Source: an uncultured Dyadobacter sp. (lineage in GTDB: Bacteria; Bacteroidota; Bacteroidia; Cytophagales; Spirosomataceae). From it: 20,208 nt of DNA. Both the position numbers and the translations under genes were made by a program. Below the pieces are notes generated by a model. The model was not told the origin of the DNA, did no database searches, and saw only the letters and a list, made by a program, of their open reading frames with translations. Of the stretch, positions 1 to 7,429 are shown piece after piece; position 1 is the first letter of the stretch, and every line of letters starts with the position of its first letter. Where the stretch lies: NCBI GenBank assembly GCA_937880795.1, contig CALGRQ010000343.1, positions 1 to 20,208 of the forward strand, read 5' to 3'.

Positions 1-1527
1 CTCGCTTAATAAATAGGGCAACGGTTGACCTGTGCTGTCATTTTTGTAGTATACAGGAACCGGTTCTCCCCAATAACGCTGACGACCAAATACGGCATCG
101 CGCAATCTATAATTTACTTTACCTTTACCAACGCCTCTTTCTTCCAACCAAGCAATCAATGTATTGTTAGCCTCATGGAAAGTCATCCCATTAATGATAC
201 CCGAATTGATATACTTTCCTTCTTTGGTAGCATCAGCTTGTGTTTCTATATCTTTCTGTTCATCCAAAATCGGGATGATAGGCAATCCAAAGTGCGTCGC
301 AAAATTCCAATCGCGTTGGTCGCCAGACGGCACCGCCATTACCGCACCTGTTCCATATCCTGCCAAAACATAATCGGCAATGTAAACCGGTACTTTCTCT
401 TCGTTCAATGGATTCAATACATATGCACCGGTAAATGCCCCCGAAACGGTTTTTACATCCGACATACGGTCACGTTCCGACCGCTTCTTCGTCATATCGA
501 TGTACGCATCAATTTCAGCACGTTGAGCTGGTGTGGTAATCGCATCAACAAGTTCGTGTTCAGGTGCAATCACCATAAAGCTTACACCATATATGGTATC
601 CACACGGGTCGTAAACACTTCTATCGAAGCTCCATCATTGGAGTCTGCCAATGGAAACTTCACCAAGGCCCCTACCGAACGTCCGATCCAGTTGCGTTGC
701 TGTTCTTTCAATGATTCGGTCCAATCGATATGGTCTAGTCCATCCAATAGCCTTTGTGAGTAAGCCGTGATACGCATCATCCACTGGCGCATCAATTTCT
801 GAATAACGGGGAATCCGCCGCGTTCCGAAACTCCATCCTTTACCTCATCATTAGAAAGTACAGATCCCAGTGCCGGACACCAGTTCACTGTTGCATCTGC
901 CACATACGTTAAGCGATATTTCAGGGTAATTTTATATTGTTCCTCTTCGCTATACGCGTTCCATTCTGCCGCTGAAAAAGCAGGAATGTCTTCATCACAA
1001 GCTGCGTTTACAGTTTGGTTTCCTTCTTTCGCAAATCTTGCCGTTAATGTTTCAATGGCTTCCGCCTGCTGGGTGTCATTGTTGTACCAGCTATTGAAAA
1101 GCTCCATAAAAATCCATTGCGTCCATTTATAGTACGACGGATCCGAAGTGCGTACCTCTCTGCTCCAATCGTAGCTTAGACCAAGATTTTTCAATTGCTC
1201 AATATACCTGGTAATATTTTGCTCCGTTGTAATAGCCGGATGCTGACCGGTCTGGATAGCGTATTGCTCAGCGGGTAAGCCGAAACTATCAAAACCCATC
1301 GGGTGTAAAACATTAAACCCTTTTAACCGTTTATAGCGTGAGTAAATGTCAGAAGCGATATAACCCAGTGGATGCCCTACGTGCAAACCCGCACCGGAAG
1401 GATATGGGAACATATCCAGCACATAGTATTTGGGAAGTCCCGATTCATTATCAACCTTAAAAACACCATTTTGACCCCAAAAATCCTGCCACTTTTTTTC
1501 AATATCCTTATGACTGTACTCACTCAT
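1..1527 (-). CDS. leuS: Leucyl-tRNA synthetase, N-terminal 509 residues (C-terminus beyond window)
   Basis: Cytoplasmic class Ia synthetase that charges tRNA-Leu. The frame is open from the ATG at 1527 to the window edge, giving 509 of an expected roughly 900 residues. The protein begins MSEYSHKDIEKKWQDFW. The class I signature is HVGH at residues 49-52, within DMFPYPSGAGLHVGHP. The CP1 editing domain has the threonine-rich motif TTRVDT at 306-311 and the motif GTGAVMAVPSGDQRD, whose editing aspartate is D403. The last part, GRQRYWGEPVPVYY, returns to the catalytic core. The KMSKS loop and anticodon-binding domain lie outside the window. The editing motif reads SGDQRD where E. coli has GHDQRD; the aspartate is kept. 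The gene diverges from the PorT-like gene at 1821. Family assignment is certain; completeness cannot be judged. Confidence 0.97.
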   Translation of the reverse strand, partial: MSEYSHKDIEKKWQDFWGQNGVFKVDNESGLPKYYVLDMFPYPSGAGLHVGHPLGYIASDIYSRYKRLKGFNVLHPMGFDSFGLPAEQYAIQTGQHPAITTEQNITRYIEQLKNLGLSYDWSREVRTSDPSYYKWTQWIFMELFNSWYNNDTQQAEAIETLTARFAKEGNQTVNAACDEDIPAFSAAEWNAYSEEEQYKITLKYRLTYVADATVNWCPALGSVLSNDEVKDGVSERGGFPVIQKLMRQWMMRITAYSQRLLDGLDHIDWTESLKEQQRNWIGRSVGALVKFPLADSNDGASIEVFTTRVDTIYGVSFMVIAPEHELVDAITTPAQRAEIDAYIDMTKKRSERDRMSDVKTVSGAFTGAYVLNPLNEEKVPVYIADYVLAGYGTGAVMAVPSGDQRDWNFATHFGLPIIPILDEQKDIETQADATKEGKYINSGIINGMTFHEANNTLIAWLEERGVGKGKVNYRLRDAVFGRQRYWGEPVPVYYKNDSTGQPLPYLLSE

Positions 1528-1642
1528 GATTTTTATCAGTTATTACTAAAATCTCGTTTCAACATGCTGGGGCAAACCTCCCCCCCTTTGAATTTAAGCG
1601 CTTTTCAACTCCCAAAGTTGGATTGTTAGCTAAAATTGCCCG

Positions 1643-1650
1643 CAAAAATA
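1643..1650 (-). promoter_or_regulatory. Candidate -7 element of the leuS promoter
   Basis: On the minus strand this reads TATTTTTG, a match to the Bacteroidota -7 consensus TAnnTTTG. It would give a leader of roughly 110 nt before the leuS ATG at 1527. I see no TTTG at the expected -33 position, so support is the -7 match and its location only. The leader contains a run of seven G (minus strand; 1580-1586) followed by CCCC, which could form a short stem. Confidence 0.4.
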
Positions 1651-1820
1651 GTTGATTTGATTGTATTCAGCGCTCTTATTCATGACAATAGATTGAAAAG
1701 AACCGATTTACCGGTAAAGCTGCGTGTAAAAGCCTGTCAGTCCTATATCAATACCGGGCATACCTTTTTTAATGAATGGAAGGAAAACTTATTCTGAGAA
1801 CAAACTTAATCCCCAATGCT

Positions 1821-2492
1821 ATGAAAAAATTAATGATTGCTTTCTGTGCCCTAATGATCTCACATGCCGTTTCTGCACAGTACGATCCTGCGTTCCGATT
1901 TGGTATAAAAGCGGGTGCAAACCTCTCCAATATCAACGGAAGCAATGATCTGAAGCTCGGGTCAGGCGGAAATGCATTCAACTTTAAAGACAATTCTAAC
2001 CGTTCCTTAGGCTTTGTTGGTGGCGTATTCTTTCGGTTTGGCCGCAATTTCTATATTCAGCCCGAATTTTTACTTTCCCAAAAAGGGGGAAAGTTCAACA
2101 TTTATAAAGATGGCGTTCAAAACTCCGAGGGTAAAGTAGATGTTCGTTTTTCTAATTTGGATGTACCTGTCCTATTCGGAATGAGAGTAGCCAAGCTTTT
2201 CCGAATTAATGTTGGGCCCATGGCGTCGCTCAGAATGTCCAGTAATGGAAAAATCGGGGATTCGTTTGATCAGCTCACCGGGGATAATTCGGATGCAGAA
2301 TTTAAGAATCGGTTGGCTTATGGTTACCAGGCGGGCGTCGGACTGGACTTTGGTCGCCTGAGCGTGGATGTTCGCTATGAGGGTAACTTCACGGATATCG
2401 CCAAAGTTAAATTCAACAATGCGACCACCGCTGCACAATTCGGCAAAAAAAGCAACCTTTTTCAGGCAACACTAGGTTTAGCAATTTTTTAA
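1821..2492 (+). CDS. PorT-family outer membrane beta-barrel protein
   Basis: A 223-residue protein with an N-terminal signal peptide (MKKLMIAFCALMISHAVSAQ, likely cut after the alanine at 19). The mature part has alternating beta-barrel strands: FGIKAGANLSNING near the start, then GFVGGVFFRFGRNFYIQPEFLLSQKGG, LDVPVLFGMRVAKLFRINVGP and a late strand RLSVDVRYEGNF. It ends in an aromatic residue (LGLAIF), the usual outer-membrane insertion signal. This is the pattern of the PorT / OMP_b-brl_2 family. PorT itself serves type IX secretion, but most family members have no known function and this one should not be assumed to be PorT. The start at 1821 was chosen over an in-frame ATG at 1776 because it places the signal peptide at the N-terminus. 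It stands alone, followed by a strong terminator. Confidence 0.85.
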   Translation: MKKLMIAFCALMISHAVSAQYDPAFRFGIKAGANLSNINGSNDLKLGSGGNAFNFKDNSNRSLGFVGGVFFRFGRNFYIQPEFLLSQKGGKFNIYKDGVQNSEGKVDVRFSNLDVPVLFGMRVAKLFRINVGPMASLRMSSNGKIGDSFDQLTGDNSDAEFKNRLAYGYQAGVGLDFGRLSVDVRYEGNFTDIAKVKFNNATTAAQFGKKSNLFQATLGLAIF

Positions 2493-2520
2493 AAATTGAT
2501 TTTAATCCATACATCTTGAC

Positions 2521-2560
2521 AAGGCGAAGCAGATATGACTCTGGCTTCGCCTTTCTTTTT
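2521..2560 (+). terminator. Rho-independent terminator of the PorT-like gene
   Basis: AAGGCGAAGC (2521-2530) pairs perfectly with GCTTCGCCTT (2544-2553) around a 13-base loop, followed by a T-rich tract. It lies about 30 bases after the stop codon at 2492. Confidence 0.9.
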
Positions 2561-2637
2561 CCCTCCCTATTTTGGAACCTTCCTATTTTATCCTTTGTAC
2601 TTATTTGCCTAACTTGCCAGTTATGGCTCCTGTATAA

Positions 2638-2672
2638 ACGGGATCTTAACCGTAAACTATTGACTATCCCGT
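2638..2672 (+). repeat. Inverted repeat overlapping the GTG start of the XRE regulator
   Basis: ACGGGAT (2638-2644) and ATCCCGT (2666-2672) are perfect inverted copies 21 bases apart. The right arm includes the first two bases of the GTG start codon at 2671. It could be an autoregulatory operator or an mRNA stem that hides the start; a 7-base repeat may also be chance. Confidence 0.4.
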
Positions 2673-4155
2673 GGCTATCAATACCGATAATGTAAAACTG
2701 ATTTTTGGGCTAAAACTAAAACAGCTCCGTCTCGACAGAGGACTGTCTCTCAACGAGCTATCTCAAAAGTGCGGTTTGTCATTATCCTATATCAATGAAA
2801 TCGAGAAAGGAAAGAAATACCCGAAGTCCGATAAAATTATAGCATTGGCCTCGGCCATGGACGTAGATTACGACACTTTGGTTTCGTTGAAACTCAACAA
2901 GAGGCTCGAACCCATTTCCGAATTACTTAGCTCAAACATCCTGACCGAGCTTCCTTTGGAGCTTTTTGGTATAGACCCTGCCAATTTACTGGAAATCCTT
3001 TCTGATGCCCCAGCTAAAATCAGTGCTTTCGTGGGAACACTCATCGAAATTGCCCGCAACTATAATATGTCGATTGAAAAGTTTTACTTTTCAGCTCTGC
3101 GTACTTATCAGGAAATGCACGACAATTACTTCGAGGATTTGGAAATGGAGGCAGAAGCGTTTCTTCAATTTCATGATATACCCGAAGCAAACATTATTGA
3201 GGAGCACCAACTCGAAAGGATATTAATCAATCAGTATCAATATAAAATTGAGTTGATAAACGAAAAAGCCAACCCCGAGTTTTCGAGTATACGCTCACTC
3301 ACGATACCCGGCAACCAGGGCGACCGACTTTTACTAAATGCGCATTTAAGTTCGGTACAGCGACTCTTCATATATGGGCGGGAAATTGGGTACCATTATC
3401 TGAACCTAAAAAACCGACTGCATACCACGGCATTGGTAGAGGCCGAAACCTTTGAACAACTTCTCAATAATTTCAAGGCCTCTTATTTCGCAAGTGCGAT
3501 CATCATCAAACGGAACCTGCTCGTCCCTCGTTTAGCGAATCTCTTTGAGTCCACAACCTGGCAGCCCGAAAAACTGACAGGACTTATCCACGAATTCAAT
3601 ACTACACCAGAGTCCTTTCTATACCGATTGAGTAATGTATTGCCACGTTATTTTGGCATCAATCAAATCTTTTTTTCCCGATTCAACAACTTTGTCGGGC
3701 AAAACCGGTTCGACATGACCAAGGAGCTTCATATTTCTAGAAAGCACTACCCGCACACGGTTCGGGATGAACACTATTGCCGTCGTTGGGTTGCGCTTAC
3801 GATTCTGAATGATCTGGCTGAACGGGGTATTGAGGAGGTAGAAACGCGTTGCAAAGCCCAAAAATCAACCTATCTCGATTCCAACGACGACTATCTGGTT
3901 ATCAGCTTTGCACAACCTTCGGGCACTACACATAATCTCAACGTGAGTGTATCAATGGGTATATACCTCGACCAGTCCACGAAAGAAAAGCTTAAGTTTT
4001 TGGATGATACCAGTATACCTGAACGAGTGGTAAATCAAACCTGTGAACGGTGTGCCCTTTTCGACTGCCGGGAGCGGATTGCAGCGCCCATCATTTTACA
4101 GAAAAAATCTAAAAACGAAGCACTTAGGAAGGCATTGAAAAAGATGATTAAGTAA
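2671..4155 (+). CDS. XRE-family regulator of the short-chain acyl-CoA-responsive (RamB/PrpR, ScfR) type
   Basis: A 494-residue DNA-binding protein. Residues 13-70 are a Cro/C1 helix-turn-helix (GLSLNELSQKCGLSLSYINEIEKGK). Residues 205-290 resemble the M78 (ImmA/IrrE) region, but its zinc motif is decayed: RLFIYGREIGYHYL at 231-244 where active members have HELGH. The C-terminal third has HYCRRW (C370) and CERCALFDCRER (C458, C461, C466) before an A-x-P step, the cysteine pattern of the ScfR domain of RamB and PrpR. PrpR of Mycobacterium tuberculosis is known to bind an iron-sulphur cluster and acyl-CoA; that this protein does so is inference. The start is GTG: an in-frame stop lies at 2653 and the first in-frame ATG falls inside the HTH. 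It probably controls acyl-CoA or acetate/propionate genes, perhaps including the acyl-CoA dehydrogenase at 5248-6408. Confidence 0.8.
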   Translation: MAINTDNVKLIFGLKLKQLRLDRGLSLNELSQKCGLSLSYINEIEKGKKYPKSDKIIALASAMDVDYDTLVSLKLNKRLEPISELLSSNILTELPLELFGIDPANLLEILSDAPAKISAFVGTLIEIARNYNMSIEKFYFSALRTYQEMHDNYFEDLEMEAEAFLQFHDIPEANIIEEHQLERILINQYQYKIELINEKANPEFSSIRSLTIPGNQGDRLLLNAHLSSVQRLFIYGREIGYHYLNLKNRLHTTALVEAETFEQLLNNFKASYFASAIIIKRNLLVPRLANLFESTTWQPEKLTGLIHEFNTTPESFLYRLSNVLPRYFGINQIFFSRFNNFVGQNRFDMTKELHISRKHYPHTVRDEHYCRRWVALTILNDLAERGIEEVETRCKAQKSTYLDSNDDYLVISFAQPSGTTHNLNVSVSMGIYLDQSTKEKLKFLDDTSIPERVVNQTCERCALFDCRERIAAPIILQKKSKNEALRKALKKMIK

Positions 4156-4282
4156 CTCGGGTATACAGCTGTGCAAGTTCAATGAATCGTTTAAAATAGC
4201 AGTGTTAAGTAAATATATTGATTTATAGAATTAGAAATTCGTTAAAAATAGCCATCTCAGTCAAATCAAATACCCTCCGTTT

Positions 4283-4290
4283 TATCTTTG
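4283..4290 (+). promoter_or_regulatory. -7 promoter element for the hydroxylase gene
   Basis: TATCTTTG matches the Bacteroidota consensus TAnnTTTG exactly and lies 20 bases before the ATG at 4311, so the expected leader is very short. No TTTG is visible at -33. Confidence 0.6.
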
Positions 4291-4310
4291 TGTAAACTTT
4301 AAATAATACC

Positions 4311-5237
4311 ATGGCCGGCACTTATGAATTAGAGGATTTTATTCTAAAAATATCCACGCCATTCTATATTGTACTCATTGCACTTGAAATTTTTCTGTCT
4401 AACCGTTCAGACAGAAAAAGTTATACCTTTAAAGATACAGCCACCAATGCTGCACTTATGTTGCTAAATGGCGGGATCGATTTACTTTTTAGAGCAGTAT
4501 ATGTGGGGGTTTTGGTATGGTGTTACCAATATCGCTTCTTTGAACCGATTATAAATCCGTTTATATACTGGACCGTACTTTTCCTCCTGGAAGATCTGGC
4601 ATTCTATGTACTACATTATGTGGATCATCACAGCAGACTCTTCTGGGCGGTACACGTTACGCATCACTCATCCGAACATTTCAACTTAACTACCGGTTTC
4701 CGTTCTTCGGTTTTCCAGCCCCTATACCGATTCGTCTATTTCATACCGCTGGTATTCATTGGGTTTAATCCGGCAGATATCGTAGTGATGTACTCCATTA
4801 CCCAGATATACGGGATTATCGTCCATACCGAACATGTTCGTAAGTTGGGATGGCTGGAATACATACTTGTTACACCATCGCACCACCGGGTACACCATGC
4901 AAGCAATGTTCAATATCTGGACAAAAACATGGGGATGTGTCTGATTATATGGGACCGTATTTTTGGCACGTTTCAGGAAGAATTGGCAGAAGTACCCACC
5001 CATTATGGGCTTACCAAAAGTACCGGTTCTGAGCGTTTAGCAAAAACCATTTTTCATGAATGGCAAGAAATCGGAAAGGATTTCAACCAACCGCTCGACT
5101 TCAAAACCAAGTTAAAGTACCTTATCAAAGCGCCCGGCTGGTCGCACGACGGGTCACGGCAAACCAGTAAACAATTGCAGGAAGAATTAACGGCCAATCA
5201 TTACCACGCATCCATTCCTGAGGCCGAAAAAGTATAA
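4311..5237 (+). CDS. Fatty acid hydroxylase / sterol desaturase family membrane protein, alkylglycerol-monooxygenase-like
   Basis: A 308-residue integral membrane di-iron oxygenase. The family inserts oxygen into lipid chains or rings using eight or more histidines. All clusters are present: HYVDHH (102-107), HVTHHSSEHFN (115-124), H172 and H175 in VHTEH, and HHRVHH (191-196). Hydrophobic segments lie near 17-30, 55-72, 83-101, 140-152 and 155-171. The stretch HVTHHSSEHFNLTTGFRSSVFQ resembles alkylglycerol monooxygenase, which cleaves ether lipids, more than the sterol C5 desaturases, but the true substrate is unknown. The C-terminal 60 residues are soluble and hydrophilic. It has its own promoter and converges on the acyl-CoA dehydrogenase with 10 bases between stop codons. 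Family certain; reaction uncertain. Confidence 0.88.
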   Translation: MAGTYELEDFILKISTPFYIVLIALEIFLSNRSDRKSYTFKDTATNAALMLLNGGIDLLFRAVYVGVLVWCYQYRFFEPIINPFIYWTVLFLLEDLAFYVLHYVDHHSRLFWAVHVTHHSSEHFNLTTGFRSSVFQPLYRFVYFIPLVFIGFNPADIVVMYSITQIYGIIVHTEHVRKLGWLEYILVTPSHHRVHHASNVQYLDKNMGMCLIIWDRIFGTFQEELAEVPTHYGLTKSTGSERLAKTIFHEWQEIGKDFNQPLDFKTKLKYLIKAPGWSHDGSRQTSKQLQEELTANHYHASIPEAEKV

Positions 5238-5247
5238 AGATCCGGAT

Positions 5248-6408
5248 TTACTTGAACGCCGGAATACCCGTAATTTCGGCACCTAAAATGAGCAGATGTA
5301 TATCATGAGTACCTTCATAGGTAATCACGGATTCAAGGTTCATCATATGACGCATCATGGGGTAATCTCCTGAAATACCCATGGCACCCAATATTTGCCT
5401 CGCCTCCCGTGCCACCGTAAGCGCCATGGCCACATTATTCCGTTTTCCCATGGAAATTTGCGTGGTTGTAGCCGTACCATTATTCATGAGGGCCCCTAAA
5501 CGCCATGCAAGCAATTGCCCTTTGGTGATCTCCGTGAGCATCTCAGCCAGCTTCCTCTGTGTTAACTGAAAAGCAGATATCGGTTTATCAAACTGAATAC
5601 GCTCACTTGCATATTGCACAGCCGTTTCATAACAATCCATAGCAGCGCCTAATGCCCCCCAGGCAATCCCATAACGGGCTTTGTCCAGACATTGTAGTGG
5701 TGCTTTCAAGCCTATTCCGGCCGGTAAAACGTTTGCCTCCGGTATAAACACCTGATTAAAAACCAACTCTCCGGTAGCACTCGCCCGTAACGACCACTTG
5801 TGATGAATTTCAGGGGTGGTAAACCCTTCCATACCCCGTTCCACAACAACACCTTGTACACGTCCCTCGTCATTTCTCGCCCATACAATAGCGATATCGG
5901 CAAAAGGTGCATTAGAAATCCAGATTTTCGATCCATTCAGTATATAGCCCCCTTGTGATTTGGTAAGAGTCGATTTCATACCTCCGGGATTTGAACCATG
6001 ATCCGGCTCTGTAAGACCGAAACAGCCCAACAACTCCCCCTTAGCCAAACCGGGCAAATACTTTTGCTTCTGTTCTTCTGAACCAAAAGCAAAAATTGGC
6101 CACATCACCAACGATCCCTGTACTGAAACCGTAGAACGCATGCCGGAATCTCCCCGCTCAATTTCCTGACACATCAGTCCATAACTGATATAATCCAGTC
6201 CACCACCGCCATAGATTTCCGGTATCGTCGGTCCGAAAACGCCCAGTTCTCCAAACTTACGAACCAGATGTATAGGGAATTCGGCCCGCTGCGCGTAACC
6301 ATCGATGATCGGTTTTATTTCCTTGTCGGTAAAATCCCTGACCGATTGTGCAATCAAGCGTTGCTCAGGCGTGAGCAGGTCGGTGATGTTTAGGAAGTCG
6401 GTTTGCAT
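5248..6408 (-). CDS. Acyl-CoA dehydrogenase, glutaryl-CoA dehydrogenase type
   Basis: A 386-residue FAD enzyme that would oxidise, and probably decarboxylate, glutaryl-CoA to crotonyl-CoA in lysine/tryptophan breakdown. Extended stretches match human GCDH: GVFGPTI, EIERGDSGMRS, GELLGCFGLTEPDHGSNPGGM (126-144), SLRASATGE, ARYGIAWG and YEGTHDIHLLILG. The catalytic base is E365 in YEGTHD. Residues tied to glutarate binding and decarboxylation in GCDH are kept: E84, R91 and Y364. The length is normal for a bacterial enzyme without a targeting peptide. Short-chain acyl-CoA dehydrogenases are the alternative, but the RS-S/T-VSVQ motif favours GCDH. Upstream lie two related inverted repeats (6431-6457) that may be operators. 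No lysine-degradation genes are adjacent. Confidence 0.9.
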   Translation of the reverse strand: MQTDFLNITDLLTPEQRLIAQSVRDFTDKEIKPIIDGYAQRAEFPIHLVRKFGELGVFGPTIPEIYGGGGLDYISYGLMCQEIERGDSGMRSTVSVQGSLVMWPIFAFGSEEQKQKYLPGLAKGELLGCFGLTEPDHGSNPGGMKSTLTKSQGGYILNGSKIWISNAPFADIAIVWARNDEGRVQGVVVERGMEGFTTPEIHHKWSLRASATGELVFNQVFIPEANVLPAGIGLKAPLQCLDKARYGIAWGALGAAMDCYETAVQYASERIQFDKPISAFQLTQRKLAEMLTEITKGQLLAWRLGALMNNGTATTTQISMGKRNNVAMALTVAREARQILGAMGISGDYPMMRHMMNLESVITYEGTHDIHLLILGAEITGIPAFK

Positions 6409-6430
6409 AACAGATGATTACTTATTGATC

Positions 6431-6457
6431 CTATTACAATATAGGCTATTGCAATAG
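6431..6457. promoter_or_regulatory. Two operator-like repeats before the acyl-CoA dehydrogenase
   Basis: CTATTACAATA (6431-6441) and CTATTGCAATA (6446-6456) differ at one base and are 15 bases apart. The second, extended to CTATTGCAATAG (6446-6457), is a perfect 12-base palindrome with a TTGCAA core. They lie 23-49 bases upstream of the dehydrogenase start, over a TATATTG stretch that could be its -7 element. This suggests a dimeric repressor or activator site. RamB-type regulators are known to use TTTGCAAA-like sites, which makes the regulator at 2671 a candidate partner. Confidence 0.45.
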
Positions 6458-6520
6458 AGAGCGTACCTGCTCAAAATTTTATAAAATATGGAACGAATCA
6501 CTCTGGCACATGTACTTCTC

Positions 6521-7288
6521 CTACTTCCCCGAATACTTCCGTATAGCCTCCTTAATTTTCTCCTGACGGTTCGAAGGATTGGGATGGGTACTCATAAATT
6601 CGGCGCCACTACCTCCCCCAGCCTGTGCCAATACCGCCATCACTTGCAGCAAGGCTTCGGGTTTATAACCGGCTCCGATCATATACTTCACTCCAAAATC
6701 GTCCGATTCCAGTTCATCGCTTCTACCATAGCTTAAATCGACCAGTTTTGCCACGTACTGTGCGGCCTGTGCACTGGTATAATCACCACCGGCCACTCCT
6801 GCCGCACCCGCTAATCCTTGTAACAAATCACCTTTTGCCATTTGCTCCGCAGAATGCCTACCTACCACATGTCCCATTTCATGCCCTAAAACCCCGGCGA
6901 TTTCATCATCTGTTTTTAATTTGCTGAGAAGCCCCATCGTGATAAAAATTTGTCCGCCCGGAACCGCAAAAGCATTAACGGTTTTAGGATCGGCTAAGAC
7001 ATGAAAATCGAACTGGTAGGGTGCTTTGGCTGCTTCGGTGGTGCTCACCAGTTTTCGTCCTATGGTCTTAATTCTATCCTGAACTGCACGGTCCGGATAT
7101 AAACCGCCAAACTCAGCCGCCATTTGAGGTGCAGACCTCAACCCCAGTTGAATTTCTTCGTCGGGCGTAAGACTTACTCTTTGCTTCTCGCCGGTAACTG
7201 GATTCACCTGCGTTTTAGTAAAATAACTAAACAATGTTGCCAGTATAATTACTGCGGCAATGACCAATCTCACCACTATACTTTTCAT
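6521..7288 (-). CDS. Membrane-anchored M48 family zinc metalloprotease
   Basis: A 255-residue periplasmic peptidase. Residues 5-22 form one hydrophobic segment (signal anchor or signal peptide; no lipobox cysteine). The M48 domain has the zinc motif HEMGH at 136-140, preceded by AFAVPGGQIFITMGLL and DDEIAGVLG, and followed by the third ligand E192 in RSDELESDD. The motif STHPNPSNRQEKI near the end is typical of the YcaL/LoiP/BepA-like group of periplasmic quality-control proteases. The start at 7288 was preferred over an in-frame ATG 75 bases upstream because it puts the hydrophobic segment at the N-terminus and the longer form adds an atypical aromatic stretch. It follows metX on the same strand but is separated from it by a terminator, so it is probably transcribed alone. 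The substrate is unknown. Confidence 0.9.
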   Translation of the reverse strand: MKSIVVRLVIAAVIILATLFSYFTKTQVNPVTGEKQRVSLTPDEEIQLGLRSAPQMAAEFGGLYPDRAVQDRIKTIGRKLVSTTEAAKAPYQFDFHVLADPKTVNAFAVPGGQIFITMGLLSKLKTDDEIAGVLGHEMGHVVGRHSAEQMAKGDLLQGLAGAAGVAGGDYTSAQAAQYVAKLVDLSYGRSDELESDDFGVKYMIGAGYKPEALLQVMAVLAQAGGGSGAEFMSTHPNPSNRQEKIKEAIRKYSGK

Positions 7289-7354
7289 ACCAATCTTTTG
7301 CTGCTGATGATAATTATGTACAAGATAGAATATAAATACAAAAAACGTATGCTG

Positions 7355-7386
7355 AAAAAACACAAAACCCAGCCTATCGACCGGGT
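7355..7386 (-). terminator. Terminator of metX
   Basis: Read on the minus strand, ACCCGG (7386-7381) pairs with CTGGGT (7372-7367) around an 8-base loop with one G-T pair, followed by TTTGTGTTTTTT. It lies about 44 bases after the metX stop. Confidence 0.7.
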
Positions 7387-7429
7387 CTTATAATATGTAT
7401 ATATAAGGTTACTTATAAAACCAAGTAAA

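Noticed and set aside
25..763. Plus-strand reading frames of 229 and 76 codons
   Set aside because: They lie antisense to leuS, whose minus-strand frame gives a clear LeuRS sequence; their translations show no family features.
1568..1586. C-rich run in the leuS leader as a possible G-quadruplex or T-box
   Set aside because: Only one G7 run is present on the RNA strand, and no T-box specifier or antiterminator motif is visible.
1776..1820. Upstream ATG for the PorT-like protein
   Set aside because: It would place 15 residues before an otherwise standard signal peptide.
6476..6487. Palindrome ATTTTATAAAAT after the M48 gene as a terminator
   Set aside because: It is pure A/T, would form a weak stem and lacks a GC core.
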